DNA of 62,979 bases from JBMOLL01 sp049325415 (GCA_049325415.1 JBMOLL010000078.1:1-62979); one strand, 5' to 3'; shown: positions 16,258-26,073, counted from the first letter of the stretch. Numbers and translations are program-made. Notes: generated from the sequence alone by a model not told the origin.

Positions 16258-17016
16258 ATGAACCAGAATATCAAATCCAATAAGATATACAAAATCCTTT
16301 TTGTTGTCAGTTTGTTCAGCATAGCCATGGGCTTCCTTGAATCGGCCGTTGTGATCTACCTCCGGGAAATATTTTATCCGCAGGGCTTTGATTTCCCGCT
16401 GGTACCCATTACCCCCGATCTGATCCTGACCGAGGTCCTTCGCGAAGCCGCCACCCTGATCATGCTGGTTTCCGTCGGTTACCTGGCCGGTAGGAACAGT
16501 GCTACGCGTTTTGCCTGGTTTCTTTACAGCTTTGCCGTCTGGGACATCTTCTATTATGTCTTCCTGAAACTCCTGATCGCCTGGCCGGAGTCGCTGTTTA
16601 CCTGGGATGTATTGTTCCTTATCCCCCTCACCTGGACCGGGCCCGTGCTCACACCCCTTCTGCTTACAGCCCTGATGATCGCCTTCACGCTGCTGATCCT
16701 CCGTGCCGATTCGCTGGGTTATCCCGTCAGGCTGAACCGGGGTGAATGGTCGCTCCTGATCTCCGGTTCACTGCTGACCATAGTAGCCTTTGTGACCGAT
16801 TACAGCCGTTTCATCCTCAGCCGGCTTTCTCCGGGCGAACTCAGCAAAACCGGCCTGGATGAGATAAAACTTATTGCCGCCAGCTATGTGCCGGACCATT
16901 TTCCCTGGCTGCTTTTTGCTGCCGGGGTCATGATCATTTCCGTGACCATCTTTTTCTACGGCCGCCGGATCTTTAAAACTGCCTTACCTGACGTTGAAAG
17001 TGAAGCTGGCACTTAA
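16258..17016 (+). CDS. Conserved multi-pass membrane protein
   Basis: A 252-residue protein with about seven hydrophobic helices, starting with KILFVVSLFSIAMGFLESAV. Conserved-looking polar residues lie in GFLESAVVIYLREIF and WDIFYYVFLK. No family name can be given with confidence. It is divergent from the redox operon and may share its promoter region. Its last 33 bases overlap the convergent gene on the minus strand, so the two transcripts must run into each other. Confidence 0.65.
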   Translation: MNQNIKSNKIYKILFVVSLFSIAMGFLESAVVIYLREIFYPQGFDFPLVPITPDLILTEVLREAATLIMLVSVGYLAGRNSATRFAWFLYSFAVWDIFYYVFLKLLIAWPESLFTWDVLFLIPLTWTGPVLTPLLLTALMIAFTLLILRADSLGYPVRLNRGEWSLLISGSLLTIVAFVTDYSRFILSRLSPGELSKTGLDEIKLIAASYVPDHFPWLLFAAGVMIISVTIFFYGRRIFKTALPDVESEAGT

Positions 17017-19335
17017 GGGGATCCCTTTATAAACACCCACGATGCGCCCGGTATATTCACCTTCCTCATCCGAAGTATAAAAGGAGAAGGTGACTTCCCC
17101 GCTTTCATTCAGCACCAGGGCCGGATCCCAGAAAAGTGTGGCACGATGGTCGCTGACAACATTATCCGCATCAGAGGAATAGGTGTAATCGGGATAACCC
17201 GGCAGATAGCCATCGGCATACCTGACCATTGCTGCGCGGGGATCCTCCGCTTTTAAACGCCCCTTCATAGAAGAGCCTTTCAGGGTTACTTCGATGACAC
17301 CAATCGTGTTCAGACCCGTATATTTCTGAATATCCGTGGGTTCCGTACTGATCCTGATGGTTTCTACTTCATAGGGGGAGAGGGAGCTCAGTACACTGGC
17401 ATCCTGACCCATCATTTGCTCATCGATAACAATAAGGGCTCCCGACTGGTAAAGGATCGAATTCTGTCCTCCGGGGAAAATGATCAGATTACCCTTCATC
17501 GTATAGGATTTCATGGATTTGATCACATCCAGCACCGGAGTACCGCTCGCCAGCATCTCCTGGTAGTGTTCCTGCCCGTACGATGCCATCCTTTTATCCA
17601 CCATCTGTCTGGCAAAGTGGAGATAAAGTGACTGATCGCTTGCTGTCAGCGGGCTGTTGGCGTATACCGGCAGGAGCTGTTCCCTGAAATAAACCTGCGC
17701 ATCCATCCCTGCATCAGCGTTTCCCTTTGGCACTGCAGCCGGCGCTGCGCCGATCCCAAGTTCGCTCCAGGTATAGCCCGACCGCTGGCTGGTCAGCATT
17801 AGCAGATCCCTTTCTGCGGGGCTTGCCGATCCGTTTCCACAGGGATAGGACAGCCTGTCGAGGCCTGAATGCAGCAGAAAAGATTCCATTATATCAGGCG
17901 CTGCGGGTGAAAGCAGCACCGAAGGACTTACAGCAGCTGAGAGCAGAACGAGCTCGGGTTGGCCGGGACCTGTATTGATCAACTTTACAGTAACATCCAG
18001 CCTTTTCCGCTTCCCTGGCACCGGATTGCTGAGTTCAGCCTGCAGCGCGGGCTGATTATCAGAGCCGAGGTACACCAGCCGTTCAGCGAGCACCTTTCCC
18101 TGTTCATCAAAGAAGGTCAGACCGCAAACGCCCTCCGGAACGCGCCTGACGGGAATGCCGAATGAAGCGATCTGCTGCACTTCGCCACTGCTTGCCCAGT
18201 AAACAAGGCCTTTGTGATGCAGGACGATATACAGCCTCGAATCGGGGCTAAGTCCCGCATACGAAGTAGAGATCATCAGCTTGTCGTCGCTGACACCTCC
18301 GACCGCTACAGCCAGACCATTAGCGCTGACAGCAGGCAGGGGAAAGCTCCGTCCACCTGCATCCGTGAATAAATACCGGGCATTCATTTCCGGAACAAAG
18401 ACGAAGGAACCGAGACCCGATTCATCGCAGGATAAACGGGCCAGCTCCGTGCCTTTATCATCGGTGACCCGTCCTTCAACCTGCACCGGCCAGCCGTTCC
18501 GGTCGCGTGCTTCGAAGGCCACCCTGACCTTCTGCCCGGCTACAAGCGTTCCTCCTTCCGGAAAAAACGATATCTTATCGGCTGCGGATTTCACCGGGAT
18601 CCTGAGCACAAGATCTTTTTTTGCCTTACGGAATTCCGATTCCAGGTTGAGGATCAGCGAAGAAGACTGGAAATCGGCAGGAAGATCCACGCTCAGCTCA
18701 GCCTCACCTGTTTTTCCGGTCCTGGTCTCGCCGATATGCTGTTCTTTTCCTTCGTCGCTCCACCAGTATTTCAGGTTACTGCCTTTCAGAGGCTGACCAT
18801 TATTCCGGCTGAGCCGGGTCCTGATATTCATCATTTCACCGGGCCGATAGCTCTCCCTGTCGCTCTGTGCCGAAAGTGCGATGAGGCCCGTCGGTTCCTC
18901 CAGCCTGATCTTTTTTACAAAAGGGAGTGAACCGCTGAAACGCGACTGATCGAGCGGCCAGGAAACCAGGTAGAAAGCAGAGGCTCCCGTATTACCGGGG
19001 AGCAGGATATCGGCGGCACCCCTGCCATCTTTTAAAGGGAGTTCATGAACCAGTACGCTATTTCCCTTGCTGTCGGTTATACTCAGTGCCAGTCGTTCAC
19101 ACTTGTCGCTGAGCAATCCGCTGGAAGCATCCGTGATATAGGCAGATACCAGAATCCGCTCACCCGGGAAGTAGGTATCCCGGTCGGTATGGAGATAGGT
19201 GACCACACGGGCATTCTGGCGGAAGTAACTATTTGTTTTGGATATCAGGTCGTTGATAAAATCATCGCCCTGCTGTGCTCTTAATCCCAGAGGAAAAAGA
19301 AGCATAAAGGCCAGGAATATTGAAAATCGTTTCAT
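16984..19335 (-). CDS. Large secreted protein with MG2-like and TonB-plug-like regions
   Basis: Starting at MKRFSIFLAFMLLFPLGLRA, a signal peptide, it has 783 residues. An N-terminal alpha-2-macroglobulin MG2-like repeat region is marked by YLHTDRDTYFPGERILVSAY and SDRESYRPGEMMNIRTRLSR. The C-terminal third contains a plug-like segment (LIIFPGGQNSILYQSGALIV, ISTEPTDIQKYTGLNTIGVI) without the beta-barrel of a TonB receptor, and ends with strands (EYTGRIVGVYKGIPLSASFT). Proteins with this build occur in Bacteroidota and are thought to be periplasmic or surface partners of receptor systems. A longer start at 19422 is less plausible. Confidence 0.7.
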   Translation of the reverse strand: MKRFSIFLAFMLLFPLGLRAQQGDDFINDLISKTNSYFRQNARVVTYLHTDRDTYFPGERILVSAYITDASSGLLSDKCERLALSITDSKGNSVLVHELPLKDGRGAADILLPGNTGASAFYLVSWPLDQSRFSGSLPFVKKIRLEEPTGLIALSAQSDRESYRPGEMMNIRTRLSRNNGQPLKGSNLKYWWSDEGKEQHIGETRTGKTGEAELSVDLPADFQSSSLILNLESEFRKAKKDLVLRIPVKSAADKISFFPEGGTLVAGQKVRVAFEARDRNGWPVQVEGRVTDDKGTELARLSCDESGLGSFVFVPEMNARYLFTDAGGRSFPLPAVSANGLAVAVGGVSDDKLMISTSYAGLSPDSRLYIVLHHKGLVYWASSGEVQQIASFGIPVRRVPEGVCGLTFFDEQGKVLAERLVYLGSDNQPALQAELSNPVPGKRKRLDVTVKLINTGPGQPELVLLSAAVSPSVLLSPAAPDIMESFLLHSGLDRLSYPCGNGSASPAERDLLMLTSQRSGYTWSELGIGAAPAAVPKGNADAGMDAQVYFREQLLPVYANSPLTASDQSLYLHFARQMVDKRMASYGQEHYQEMLASGTPVLDVIKSMKSYTMKGNLIIFPGGQNSILYQSGALIVIDEQMMGQDASVLSSLSPYEVETIRISTEPTDIQKYTGLNTIGVIEVTLKGSSMKGRLKAEDPRAAMVRYADGYLPGYPDYTYSSDADNVVSDHRATLFWDPALVLNESGEVTFSFYTSDEEGEYTGRIVGVYKGIPLSASFTFNVR

Positions 19336-19428
19336 GGTTTTGGCTTGGTTTATCCTCCAAGTTACAAAAACCACATTCCTGACCATAAAAAAAAAGGAAA
19401 ATTCAGTCAGCGACCAAAACAAGACGCC

Positions 19429-21906
19429 CTAGCGGACCTTTTCAAGGTGCTTTCTGATCCTGACATAGAGCTCCTCCCTTTTTACCGGTTTGGAGAGATA
19501 ATCCGTGCAACCGGCTTCGAGGGCACGCTCCCGGTCGCCATTGAGACTAAAAGCTGTCTGGGCGATAATGACAATATCCTTATTGAATTCCCTGATCCGG
19601 CGTGTGACTTCCAGTCCGTTCATGCCCGGCAGGCCGACATCCATAAGAACAAGGTTGATCTGGCTGTTTTCCCTGCAGATCCTTATCGCCTCATTGCCTT
19701 CAGTTGCATGGTATAGCCTTCCGGCTCCTTCGAGCAGAATGGACAGGTAAGCATCGGAAATCGGCTCATCTTCTACAATGAGAATATGGAGATCACTGAA
19801 CGGCAAGTTGCTTTCGCCTGTATCAACAATCACATTTTCATCCATTTCCGGTCCGTTTGCCCCTTTCGCAGGAAGTTCAACGGTAAAGACCGATCCGGCG
19901 TGTTTTTTACTGCTCACCCGGATCTCACCATCCAGCATATCCACATAGGCTTTTGTAATGGCAAGGCCCAGTCCTGCACCCTGCTGCGAACCATAGTCGA
20001 GCGGGTCGGCCTGTACAAAGCGGTCGAAGATCGACGACAGTTTATCTTCGGAGATCCCCGGTCCGGTATCGGATACCGTAAACCTCACCTTTTTTTCCGC
20101 TCCTGACAGATTGATGGCAATTTCCCCTTCGCTGGTGAATTTTATTGCATTTTTTACCAGGTTTGTCAGAATGGCAAAGAGCTTTTCCCTGTCGGTGACA
20201 AGGGTCAGACCATCGATCCCCGGATCTGTGTTAAAGCGGATTGCCAGACCCTTTCGCTCTGCTTCGGGCCGGAAAAAGCCCTCAAGGTCCCTGAGCAGTT
20301 CGTTCAGGCTGACCTCCCGCAGGTGTATTTCCATCTGACCGGCTTCTATCCTGGAAATATCGATCAGGTCGTTAATGATATTCAGCATCCTCAAACCGCT
20401 TTTTTCAATGATGCTGATGTATTGCTGTTGCTTTTCCCCTGAGATCTCCTGGTTTTTCAGCAGATCGGCAAAGTCCAGGATCCCGTTCATCGGGGTTCTG
20501 ATCTCGTGACTCATATTGGCCAGGAAGGCCGATTTCAGACGATCGCTTTCCTCCGCTTTCTCCTTGGCACGGCGGAGGTCCTCCTCCATCAGGTAACGAT
20601 CATGGATATTCCGTGCAACGCTGATAATATGTGGCTGCCCCTCGAGTTCAATGATCGAGGCGGAGATCAGTCCCTTTAGAACCTCTCCATTACTCATTCT
20701 GAACTTTGATTCCTGGTTGACAACCATGCCCTTCTCCCGTAATCCCTTCACCAGCATCTTCCTTTCTTCGGGATCAGCCCAGATATTAATGTCAATGGAG
20801 GTTTTACCCACCACGTCTTCGGCCCTGTACCCGGTGAGCTCCTCAAAGCCCCTGTTCACTGAGACATAAAGCCCGTCGGAAAGACGGTTAATATTGATTG
20901 AATCCGGACTGGTCTCGAAGGCTTTCCGAAAACGTTCCTCGCTCTGTCTGATCATTTCTTCCGACCTGATGCGCTCGGTAACATCCATAATTGAACCGGT
21001 TATTCTTCTCGTCTTCAGGCTGATGCGGGTAGTAAGTTCCAGTATCTTATCCCGGTATTCAATAGTAAGTGCGTTGATATTCTTTCCCTCAATGAGCCCT
21101 TTCAGATAAGGGACCACTTTTTTTACCTGTTCGCCTTTGAGCAGGGAACCTGCCAGTGACAGGATATTTTTTCCCACAAGCATTTCCTTGGGTAATCCCA
21201 GTATGTTCTCCACATTACTGTTTACAGCCAGCACCCTGCCGGTAAGGGTGGTGTAGGCCAGACCTTCAACAACCGACTGGAAAATATCGTAGAAGTTGGC
21301 CGCTCCGTAATTATCCAGTTTTTCCATCTCAGGAGATTCCCTGCTGATCATCATTCTCAGGCGGGCCTGCTCGGTGAACTGCCGGATAAGAAGGTAATGC
21401 AAGCTGGTGATCTGCCGGAACCGCTCTTCACTCATCGCCGGGATTTCCTTGAAGGCGAGGATAAACTCTTCTTCGTCGATCCCAAGCTTTCGTGCACTCT
21501 CCCTTAGCGCCTGGATATCCGTCGTTTCTGGCCTGACCTGCCCGATGAACCAGGTCGCCAGGTGAGATCCTTCAATGATTATGCTGGCTGAACTGTCCAT
21601 CAGACAACTTATCGGACAGATACTGATCTGTCCCGCTCTGTCGGGGTCCCCTGAGTCCGGAACTGATCCGTAACAATTGGCAAAGGGAACCTTAGTTCGG
21701 ATCAGCTGATCGCATAAACGGCAGAAATTGCTGGGCTTTGTAACCGGCCGACCGTCGGGTGTGACGATGACTGAAGAAACACCGGTGGAAAAGGAAAATA
21801 CATCCTGCATTTGCTGAACTTCGTCGAGATTAAAAATCTCTTCAAAGCGCAATTCCGGACTTAAGGTACTGACTCCCCCATCCCCTTTTGATCCTTTTTT
21901 TCTCAT
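19429..21906 (-). CDS. PocR-PAS hybrid histidine kinase
   Basis: From MRKKGSKGDGGV the protein has 825 residues with no membrane segment. A PocR-type sensor (about 15-190) has a run of cysteines (FCRLCDQL, FANCYGSVPD, ISICPISCLM) and HLATWFIGQV. Two PAS domains follow (about 200-320 and 325-440), then HisKA with His 467 (NMSHEIRTPMNGILDF), HATPase_c (LVKNAIKFTSEGE, DTGPGISED, GAGLGLAITK) and a receiver with Asp 756 (LVLMDVGLPGMNG). PocR domains bind small hydrocarbon derivatives in known cases, and the cysteines could hold a metal or cluster. A longer start at 22119 would add an atypical basic stretch and is unlikely. No DNA-binding output is present. Confidence 0.85.
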   Translation of the reverse strand: MRKKGSKGDGGVSTLSPELRFEEIFNLDEVQQMQDVFSFSTGVSSVIVTPDGRPVTKPSNFCRLCDQLIRTKVPFANCYGSVPDSGDPDRAGQISICPISCLMDSSASIIIEGSHLATWFIGQVRPETTDIQALRESARKLGIDEEEFILAFKEIPAMSEERFRQITSLHYLLIRQFTEQARLRMMISRESPEMEKLDNYGAANFYDIFQSVVEGLAYTTLTGRVLAVNSNVENILGLPKEMLVGKNILSLAGSLLKGEQVKKVVPYLKGLIEGKNINALTIEYRDKILELTTRISLKTRRITGSIMDVTERIRSEEMIRQSEERFRKAFETSPDSININRLSDGLYVSVNRGFEELTGYRAEDVVGKTSIDINIWADPEERKMLVKGLREKGMVVNQESKFRMSNGEVLKGLISASIIELEGQPHIISVARNIHDRYLMEEDLRRAKEKAEESDRLKSAFLANMSHEIRTPMNGILDFADLLKNQEISGEKQQQYISIIEKSGLRMLNIINDLIDISRIEAGQMEIHLREVSLNELLRDLEGFFRPEAERKGLAIRFNTDPGIDGLTLVTDREKLFAILTNLVKNAIKFTSEGEIAINLSGAEKKVRFTVSDTGPGISEDKLSSIFDRFVQADPLDYGSQQGAGLGLAITKAYVDMLDGEIRVSSKKHAGSVFTVELPAKGANGPEMDENVIVDTGESNLPFSDLHILIVEDEPISDAYLSILLEGAGRLYHATEGNEAIRICRENSQINLVLMDVGLPGMNGLEVTRRIREFNKDIVIIAQTAFSLNGDRERALEAGCTDYLSKPVKREELYVRIRKHLEKVR

Positions 21907-22232
21907 TTTTTGCGCTGAGAATCTGATTTTCGGGACCGGAAACAAGACTCCGGCAGAAATCAATGCAGAAAAATAAACATTTTTACCGACTTCATTGAAT
22001 ACAACCCCTGATTTCTTTCCTTCATCCTCAATTTTAACATTAGGCTTTTTCAGCCTGATCCTCAGTACAAATCCCCTTGTCACCAGGTGGTTCGCAGCCA
22101 TTTTACTGGTATATTTCAAAATATAAACTTTTCTAATGCATATTTTGATTATAATATTTATTTATTATATTGCACACATTAACGTAATTTAATATAATTT
22201 ACCCCTAATAGCCCTCTAGCATTATTCAATTT
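21907..22232. other. AT-rich divergent promoter region
   Basis: This stretch separates the PocR kinase from the SatD-like gene. The part 22120-22230 is extremely AT-rich and probably holds both promoters, though no clean TAnnTTTG box is visible. The part next to the kinase is open in its frame but has no protein-like pattern. Confidence 0.4.
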
Positions 22233-22883
22233 ATGGAGAGTAACACCGTATCTGCCATTTTCAGTGGCGGACTGGCAGATAGTCGCCGCTTACCCGCGGA
22301 GAAGCTCAGCCGGGTCCCCGACCTGATCAGGAAGGCTGTTGCTCAGGTGAACGCTTCTCTATCTGCAGGCAGAGGAATTGAACTGGAGATACTGCAGATG
22401 GACCGTTTCCTGGCCCAGACAGAAGATGCGGGATCAGCGCTCAGGATGGCACTGATGCTGCTGACGGCCATCAGGGTGCCCTGTGTAAATGAGATTGACG
22501 ATCCCTGTTCCCTCCGGATAGCACTTGCCGTCGGACCGGTTGAATTCAGGCAAAAGACCCTGAGGGAATCGGATGGTACAGGCATCCGACTTGCGCTTGA
22601 AGCGTTTGAAAAAATGGGGAAGACTCAGCGGCTCATCATCGTTACCCCCGACAAAAAACTAAACTCCTATTACCGTGTTATCTGCAGTTTTCTCGACAAC
22701 CTGATCCAGAGCTGGTCGGTTGAACAGGCCGAAGCTCTTTATCTGAGCCTTGAAGGCCGCCTGCAAAGCGAGATCAGCAGGATACTGAGCATATCCCAGC
22801 CGGCAGTTAACCGGAGACTGAAGGCGGCGCAATGGAATGCCGTCGAACAATTCATCAGGCTTTATGAACAAACCACGAACTAA
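22233..22883 (+). CDS. SatD-family-like regulatory protein
   Basis: A 216-residue soluble protein. The N-terminus (IFSGGLADSRRLPAEK) resembles the GDIVDSR-type opening of SatD proteins, followed by an alpha/beta region (LEILQMDRFLAQTEDAGSAL, SLRIALAVGPVEF, RESDGTGIRLALEAFEKM) similar to a cyclase-like fold. The C-terminus is a helix-turn-helix (ISRILSISQPAVNRRLKAAQ). In this family the C-terminal HTH suggests DNA binding with a nucleotide- or signal-binding front. SatD genes in Bacteroidota are often paired with a membrane protein; here a small secreted protein follows 5 bases on. Confidence 0.68.
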   Translation: MESNTVSAIFSGGLADSRRLPAEKLSRVPDLIRKAVAQVNASLSAGRGIELEILQMDRFLAQTEDAGSALRMALMLLTAIRVPCVNEIDDPCSLRIALAVGPVEFRQKTLRESDGTGIRLALEAFEKMGKTQRLIIVTPDKKLNSYYRVICSFLDNLIQSWSVEQAEALYLSLEGRLQSEISRILSISQPAVNRRLKAAQWNAVEQFIRLYEQTTN

Positions 22884-22888
22884 CCCCT

Positions 22889-23254
22889 ATGAAAACACTT
22901 GTTGTAACTTTGATTGTTTTCATTCTGAGCCTCTCCGGCTCCCTGCTTCTCGACGCAGGGAATGTCAGTGGCAGGAATGAAATCACGCCGGAGCGGGTGG
23001 TCATCTACCAGCTCACCGGCTATGGAAAGGCTGCTCCTCCCGTGAGCGAGAGATGGACAAAGCTCACTGAGGAATCTGAGGCAGGATCATTAATTGCTGC
23101 CCGGAGCCAGGAAACAGCCATCCCTGACGGCAGGGAACAGGATTACCTTCAGGCAGGTCTTTATCAGGCCTATAGCTCGATACTGATCAAGAAGTACTTT
23201 CAGATCAGTGCCTCGCCCTGTGATATCCTGATCAGTGCTGCGCAGGAACATTGA
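22889..23254 (+). CDS. Small secreted protein of unknown function
   Basis: A 121-residue protein with a signal peptide (MKTLVVTLIVFILSLSGSLL, then DAGNVSG). The mature 95 residues are polar (RWTKLTEESEAGSLIAARSQ) with a helical end (YLQAGLYQAYSSILIKKYF). I do not recognise a domain. The 5-base spacing from the SatD-like gene indicates an operon. It may be an envelope component controlled by that regulator. Confidence 0.55.
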   Translation: MKTLVVTLIVFILSLSGSLLLDAGNVSGRNEITPERVVIYQLTGYGKAAPPVSERWTKLTEESEAGSLIAARSQETAIPDGREQDYLQAGLYQAYSSILIKKYFQISASPCDILISAAQEH

Positions 23255-23354
23255 AGGACTGCGGGAAAAGCGGCCGGGGTGCCGGAGCAGAAAATCAGGA
23301 GATATGAGAACGGTCATGGTTTTTTTGTAATTTTCAGTTCTATTTTGCAGGGAT

Positions 23355-23600
23355 ATGAAAACACGAAAATTAAACGGTAAAGCAGTTGCCCCGCTCATCT
23401 GGGTCATACTTTTCATCATCTGGATCGCCGGGCAAACGGCTGCAATATGGTGGGGGCTGACAACCGAACATGCATCGATACTGCTGAAAATAGTCATCAT
23501 CATCATTCCCCTGGCACTTATTGCAGCGATTCTGGCCGTATATATTGAAAGGGTCAGAGAGCTGAAAAGGGGACAGGAAGATGATCTGGATAAATATTAA
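23355..23600 (+). CDS. Small two-helix membrane protein
   Basis: An 81-residue protein with two hydrophobic helices (APLIWVILFIIWIAGQTAAI and LKIVIIIIPLALIAAILAVY) and a basic/acidic tail (IERVRELKRGQEDDLDKY). The helical hairpin with a charged cytosolic tail is typical of small accessory membrane proteins. It is 15 bases upstream of a YbjQ-family gene and is probably co-expressed with it. No function is assigned. Confidence 0.65.
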   Translation: MKTRKLNGKAVAPLIWVILFIIWIAGQTAAIWWGLTTEHASILLKIVIIIIPLALIAAILAVYIERVRELKRGQEDDLDKY

Positions 23601-23615
23601 TTCAACTATAAGAAC

Positions 23616-23927
23616 ATGCTTTTAGTCACAACTGAAAACATACCCGGAAAAGAGCTTGAGGTCATTGGCATGGTAAAGGGAACCATGATCCAGTCGAAAC
23701 ACGTGGGCAAAGACATTATGAATGCCCTGAAATCGCTCGTAGGTGGCGAACTGGTGGGTTATTCCGAGATGATTAACGAAGCCAGGGCGATTGCCACAAA
23801 AAGGATGGTGGAAGAGGCCGAGACCAAAGGTGCCGATGCCATTGTCAACATCCGTTATACCACCAGTGCTGTTATGCAGGGTGCTGCTGAGATCCTGGTA
23901 TTCGGGACAGCGGTAAAATACAGGTGA
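23616..23927 (+). CDS. YbjQ/UPF0145-family protein
   Basis: A 103-residue protein matching the YbjQ (PF01906) family over its full length: TTENIPGKELEVIGMVKGTM, GGELVGYSEMINEARAIATK, ADAIVNIRYTTSAVMQGAAE. The family forms homo-oligomers and is annotated as putative heavy-metal-binding, but no reaction is established. The small membrane protein gene in front is a plausible membrane partner. Length and motifs are normal. Confidence 0.88.
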   Translation: MLLVTTENIPGKELEVIGMVKGTMIQSKHVGKDIMNALKSLVGGELVGYSEMINEARAIATKRMVEEAETKGADAIVNIRYTTSAVMQGAAEILVFGTAVKYR

Positions 23928-23932
23928 GTCTT

Positions 23933-25990
23933 TCAGGATACTCCTTCGGCAGGAATTCCCATAATAAAGCTTGAGCCTTTGAAGCTGGTTTGCTCCAGGC
24001 TCAGGAATCCTTTGTTCAGTTCCATCAGTTCCCTGGACAGTTTCAGTCCGAGGCCCGTGCCCTGTTCATTGGCCGTACCCTTGGTGGTGATGATCTCATC
24101 GGGATCGAAAAGCTTATCCCTGACCACCGATGGTATCCCGATCCCGTTGTCGGTAACCCTGATTACCACCATCTTATAGGTATCGTCCCAGGAAGCTGAA
24201 ATGGAGATCTCTCCTTTCTCCTCGGTAAATTTGATCGAATTACTGAGCAGGTTGCGCAGGACCACCTGGACCTGGTTGGGGTCGGCGTAGGCCATGAGCT
24301 CAGACGATATATCGACATTGAGCACCTGCGATTTCTCCCGGGTTCCCAGTTCCATGATACTTACCACTTCTTTTACAAGCTGCTGTACCCTGAATGCCGA
24401 CGGGTGATGTTCGAGATTGCCCATCTCACTCCTGCCCCACACCAGTAGATTATCGAGCAGGTTGTAGGTCGCGGTGGCCGTACTGTGCAGCAGTTTCAGA
24501 AGTTCGGAGCGCTCCCTCACCGACATATCCTTATTTTTCAGCATCATATCCAGCACCTGCTGACTGTAGCCGATCGGGCCCCGGATATCGTGTCCGATAA
24601 TGGTAAAAATCCTGTTCCGGGTGTTGACAGCCTTTCTCAGTTCCACGTTTCTTTTTTCCAGCTGCGCTTTCTGGAGACCTATCTGCCGGCTTTTTTCCTT
24701 GAGCTCACCTGTACGGCTTTCAACAATCTCCTCCAGGTTCTCGTTCACCTGTTTCACTTCGGCAGCCAGTTGCTCGGAGCGGACCATATTCCTGTACAGG
24801 CGGTGCGTAAAGATCAGGGAATAGACCAGGAGGAAGATAAAGAAAGTGTACTGGGAGATAAAGCCTGTTTCAAGGATATCCGACATATTCAGAATATCGT
24901 TCAGTGCCCCGATGAAAATGAAAAGCATGCCGATACTGATGCCCGGTGCATAAATCCTTCCCCTGATCCAGGCCAGGATGAGAACGTAAAGATTCACGAG
25001 GAAGACGATAGAGACAAAAACATTGAAAGGCGTCAGACTCAGGACAAACATGCTGGCAGGGGCCACCATCACTAAGGCAATGAAGGGCACACTGATCCAG
25101 AGGAAGAGGCGGAGAAAGTATTTGGGATATTCGATCGGAAAAAGATAGTGGATCATTTCCACAAACAGTGGTACGAGCAGGTAATAACCCAGCAGTTGCA
25201 GACGCAGCCAGCTTACCCCATCGATATTGCCGAAAGGAAAAATATTGCCGTCGGAAACAACCAGCAGGCGGAAGGCCATTACCAGGCAGATCAGCGCGAA
25301 GAATAGTTCGTAGGTTTGTCGGACAAGAAACTGCATTCCCAGGAAATAAATGCCGATGATCATGAATGCTCCGATCAGCATAAAATCCCAGTTCGTTCTT
25401 TGTTGCTGCTGCTTCTTCATTTCATAGGGCAGCCCAAGTTCAACAGAAGAACGGATCCCCCCTCTCCGGCAGTCAAAATTGGAAATATGGATCACCAGGC
25501 GTACAAGGGTGTCACTGACCGGAAAGGTCATGACCACCGGCTTGGGATTCAGAACAGTCTGATACCGGTTGGCTCCCGGAAAACCCATAAATCCGATATT
25601 TATCCCGTTGGCATAAAAGGAAGAGCCGGAATACACCTCAGAAGCCCTTAACGACAGCTCCGGAATGCCCGGGGGAAGAAGAATATCGAGTACATAACTG
25701 CCGAAACCAAATTGATTCAGTCCCTCTATCCTGGAGGTCTCGTTCTTCCAGACACCGGGAACCGGTATGTAAGCTGGATTGGAGCCTTCACTTCCGAGAG
25801 GTTCAATGAACTGCCTCCAGTAGAAGGTCCAGTTTCCGTCGGCCCTGATCACCCCGGACTTCGTGAGGTCGGTTTTTCTGAGGTCGAGCACCCCGTTGAC
25901 CACTTCTGGATTCCTGTTTTTATTTCCGGCGAACAGTTCGGGCAGGATAAGCAGGAAAACGATGATGATGCGGAATCTTTTCATTTTCAT
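23933..25990 (-). CDS. 7TMR-DISM sensor histidine kinase
   Basis: A 685-residue membrane sensor. A signal peptide (to about 21) leads into an extracytoplasmic beta-sandwich (about 30-195, with GNWTFYWRQFI and PGIPELSLRASEVYSGSSFY) of the DISM type that often binds carbohydrates. Seven membrane helices follow (about 205-405), then a coiled coil (AAEVKQVNENLEEIVESRTG), HisKA with His 467 (IIGHDIRGPIGYS), and HATPase_c (LLSNSIKFTEEKGE, DNGIGIPS, GTGLGLKLSREL). There is no receiver domain and no response regulator beside it. It lies downstream of the glycan-use genes on the same strand and might sense sugar, though that is inference. Confidence 0.88.
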   Translation of the reverse strand: MKMKRFRIIIVFLLILPELFAGNKNRNPEVVNGVLDLRKTDLTKSGVIRADGNWTFYWRQFIEPLGSEGSNPAYIPVPGVWKNETSRIEGLNQFGFGSYVLDILLPPGIPELSLRASEVYSGSSFYANGINIGFMGFPGANRYQTVLNPKPVVMTFPVSDTLVRLVIHISNFDCRRGGIRSSVELGLPYEMKKQQQQRTNWDFMLIGAFMIIGIYFLGMQFLVRQTYELFFALICLVMAFRLLVVSDGNIFPFGNIDGVSWLRLQLLGYYLLVPLFVEMIHYLFPIEYPKYFLRLFLWISVPFIALVMVAPASMFVLSLTPFNVFVSIVFLVNLYVLILAWIRGRIYAPGISIGMLFIFIGALNDILNMSDILETGFISQYTFFIFLLVYSLIFTHRLYRNMVRSEQLAAEVKQVNENLEEIVESRTGELKEKSRQIGLQKAQLEKRNVELRKAVNTRNRIFTIIGHDIRGPIGYSQQVLDMMLKNKDMSVRERSELLKLLHSTATATYNLLDNLLVWGRSEMGNLEHHPSAFRVQQLVKEVVSIMELGTREKSQVLNVDISSELMAYADPNQVQVVLRNLLSNSIKFTEEKGEISISASWDDTYKMVVIRVTDNGIGIPSVVRDKLFDPDEIITTKGTANEQGTGLGLKLSRELMELNKGFLSLEQTSFKGSSFIMGIPAEGVS

Positions 25991-26073
25991 CAGGTGAAAG
26001 GGTCGTTTAGTTTCGGCAGATCACTCTCCCTCAACAAAAATAGAAAATAAAAGCGGATAAATTGTTCTCCGGA

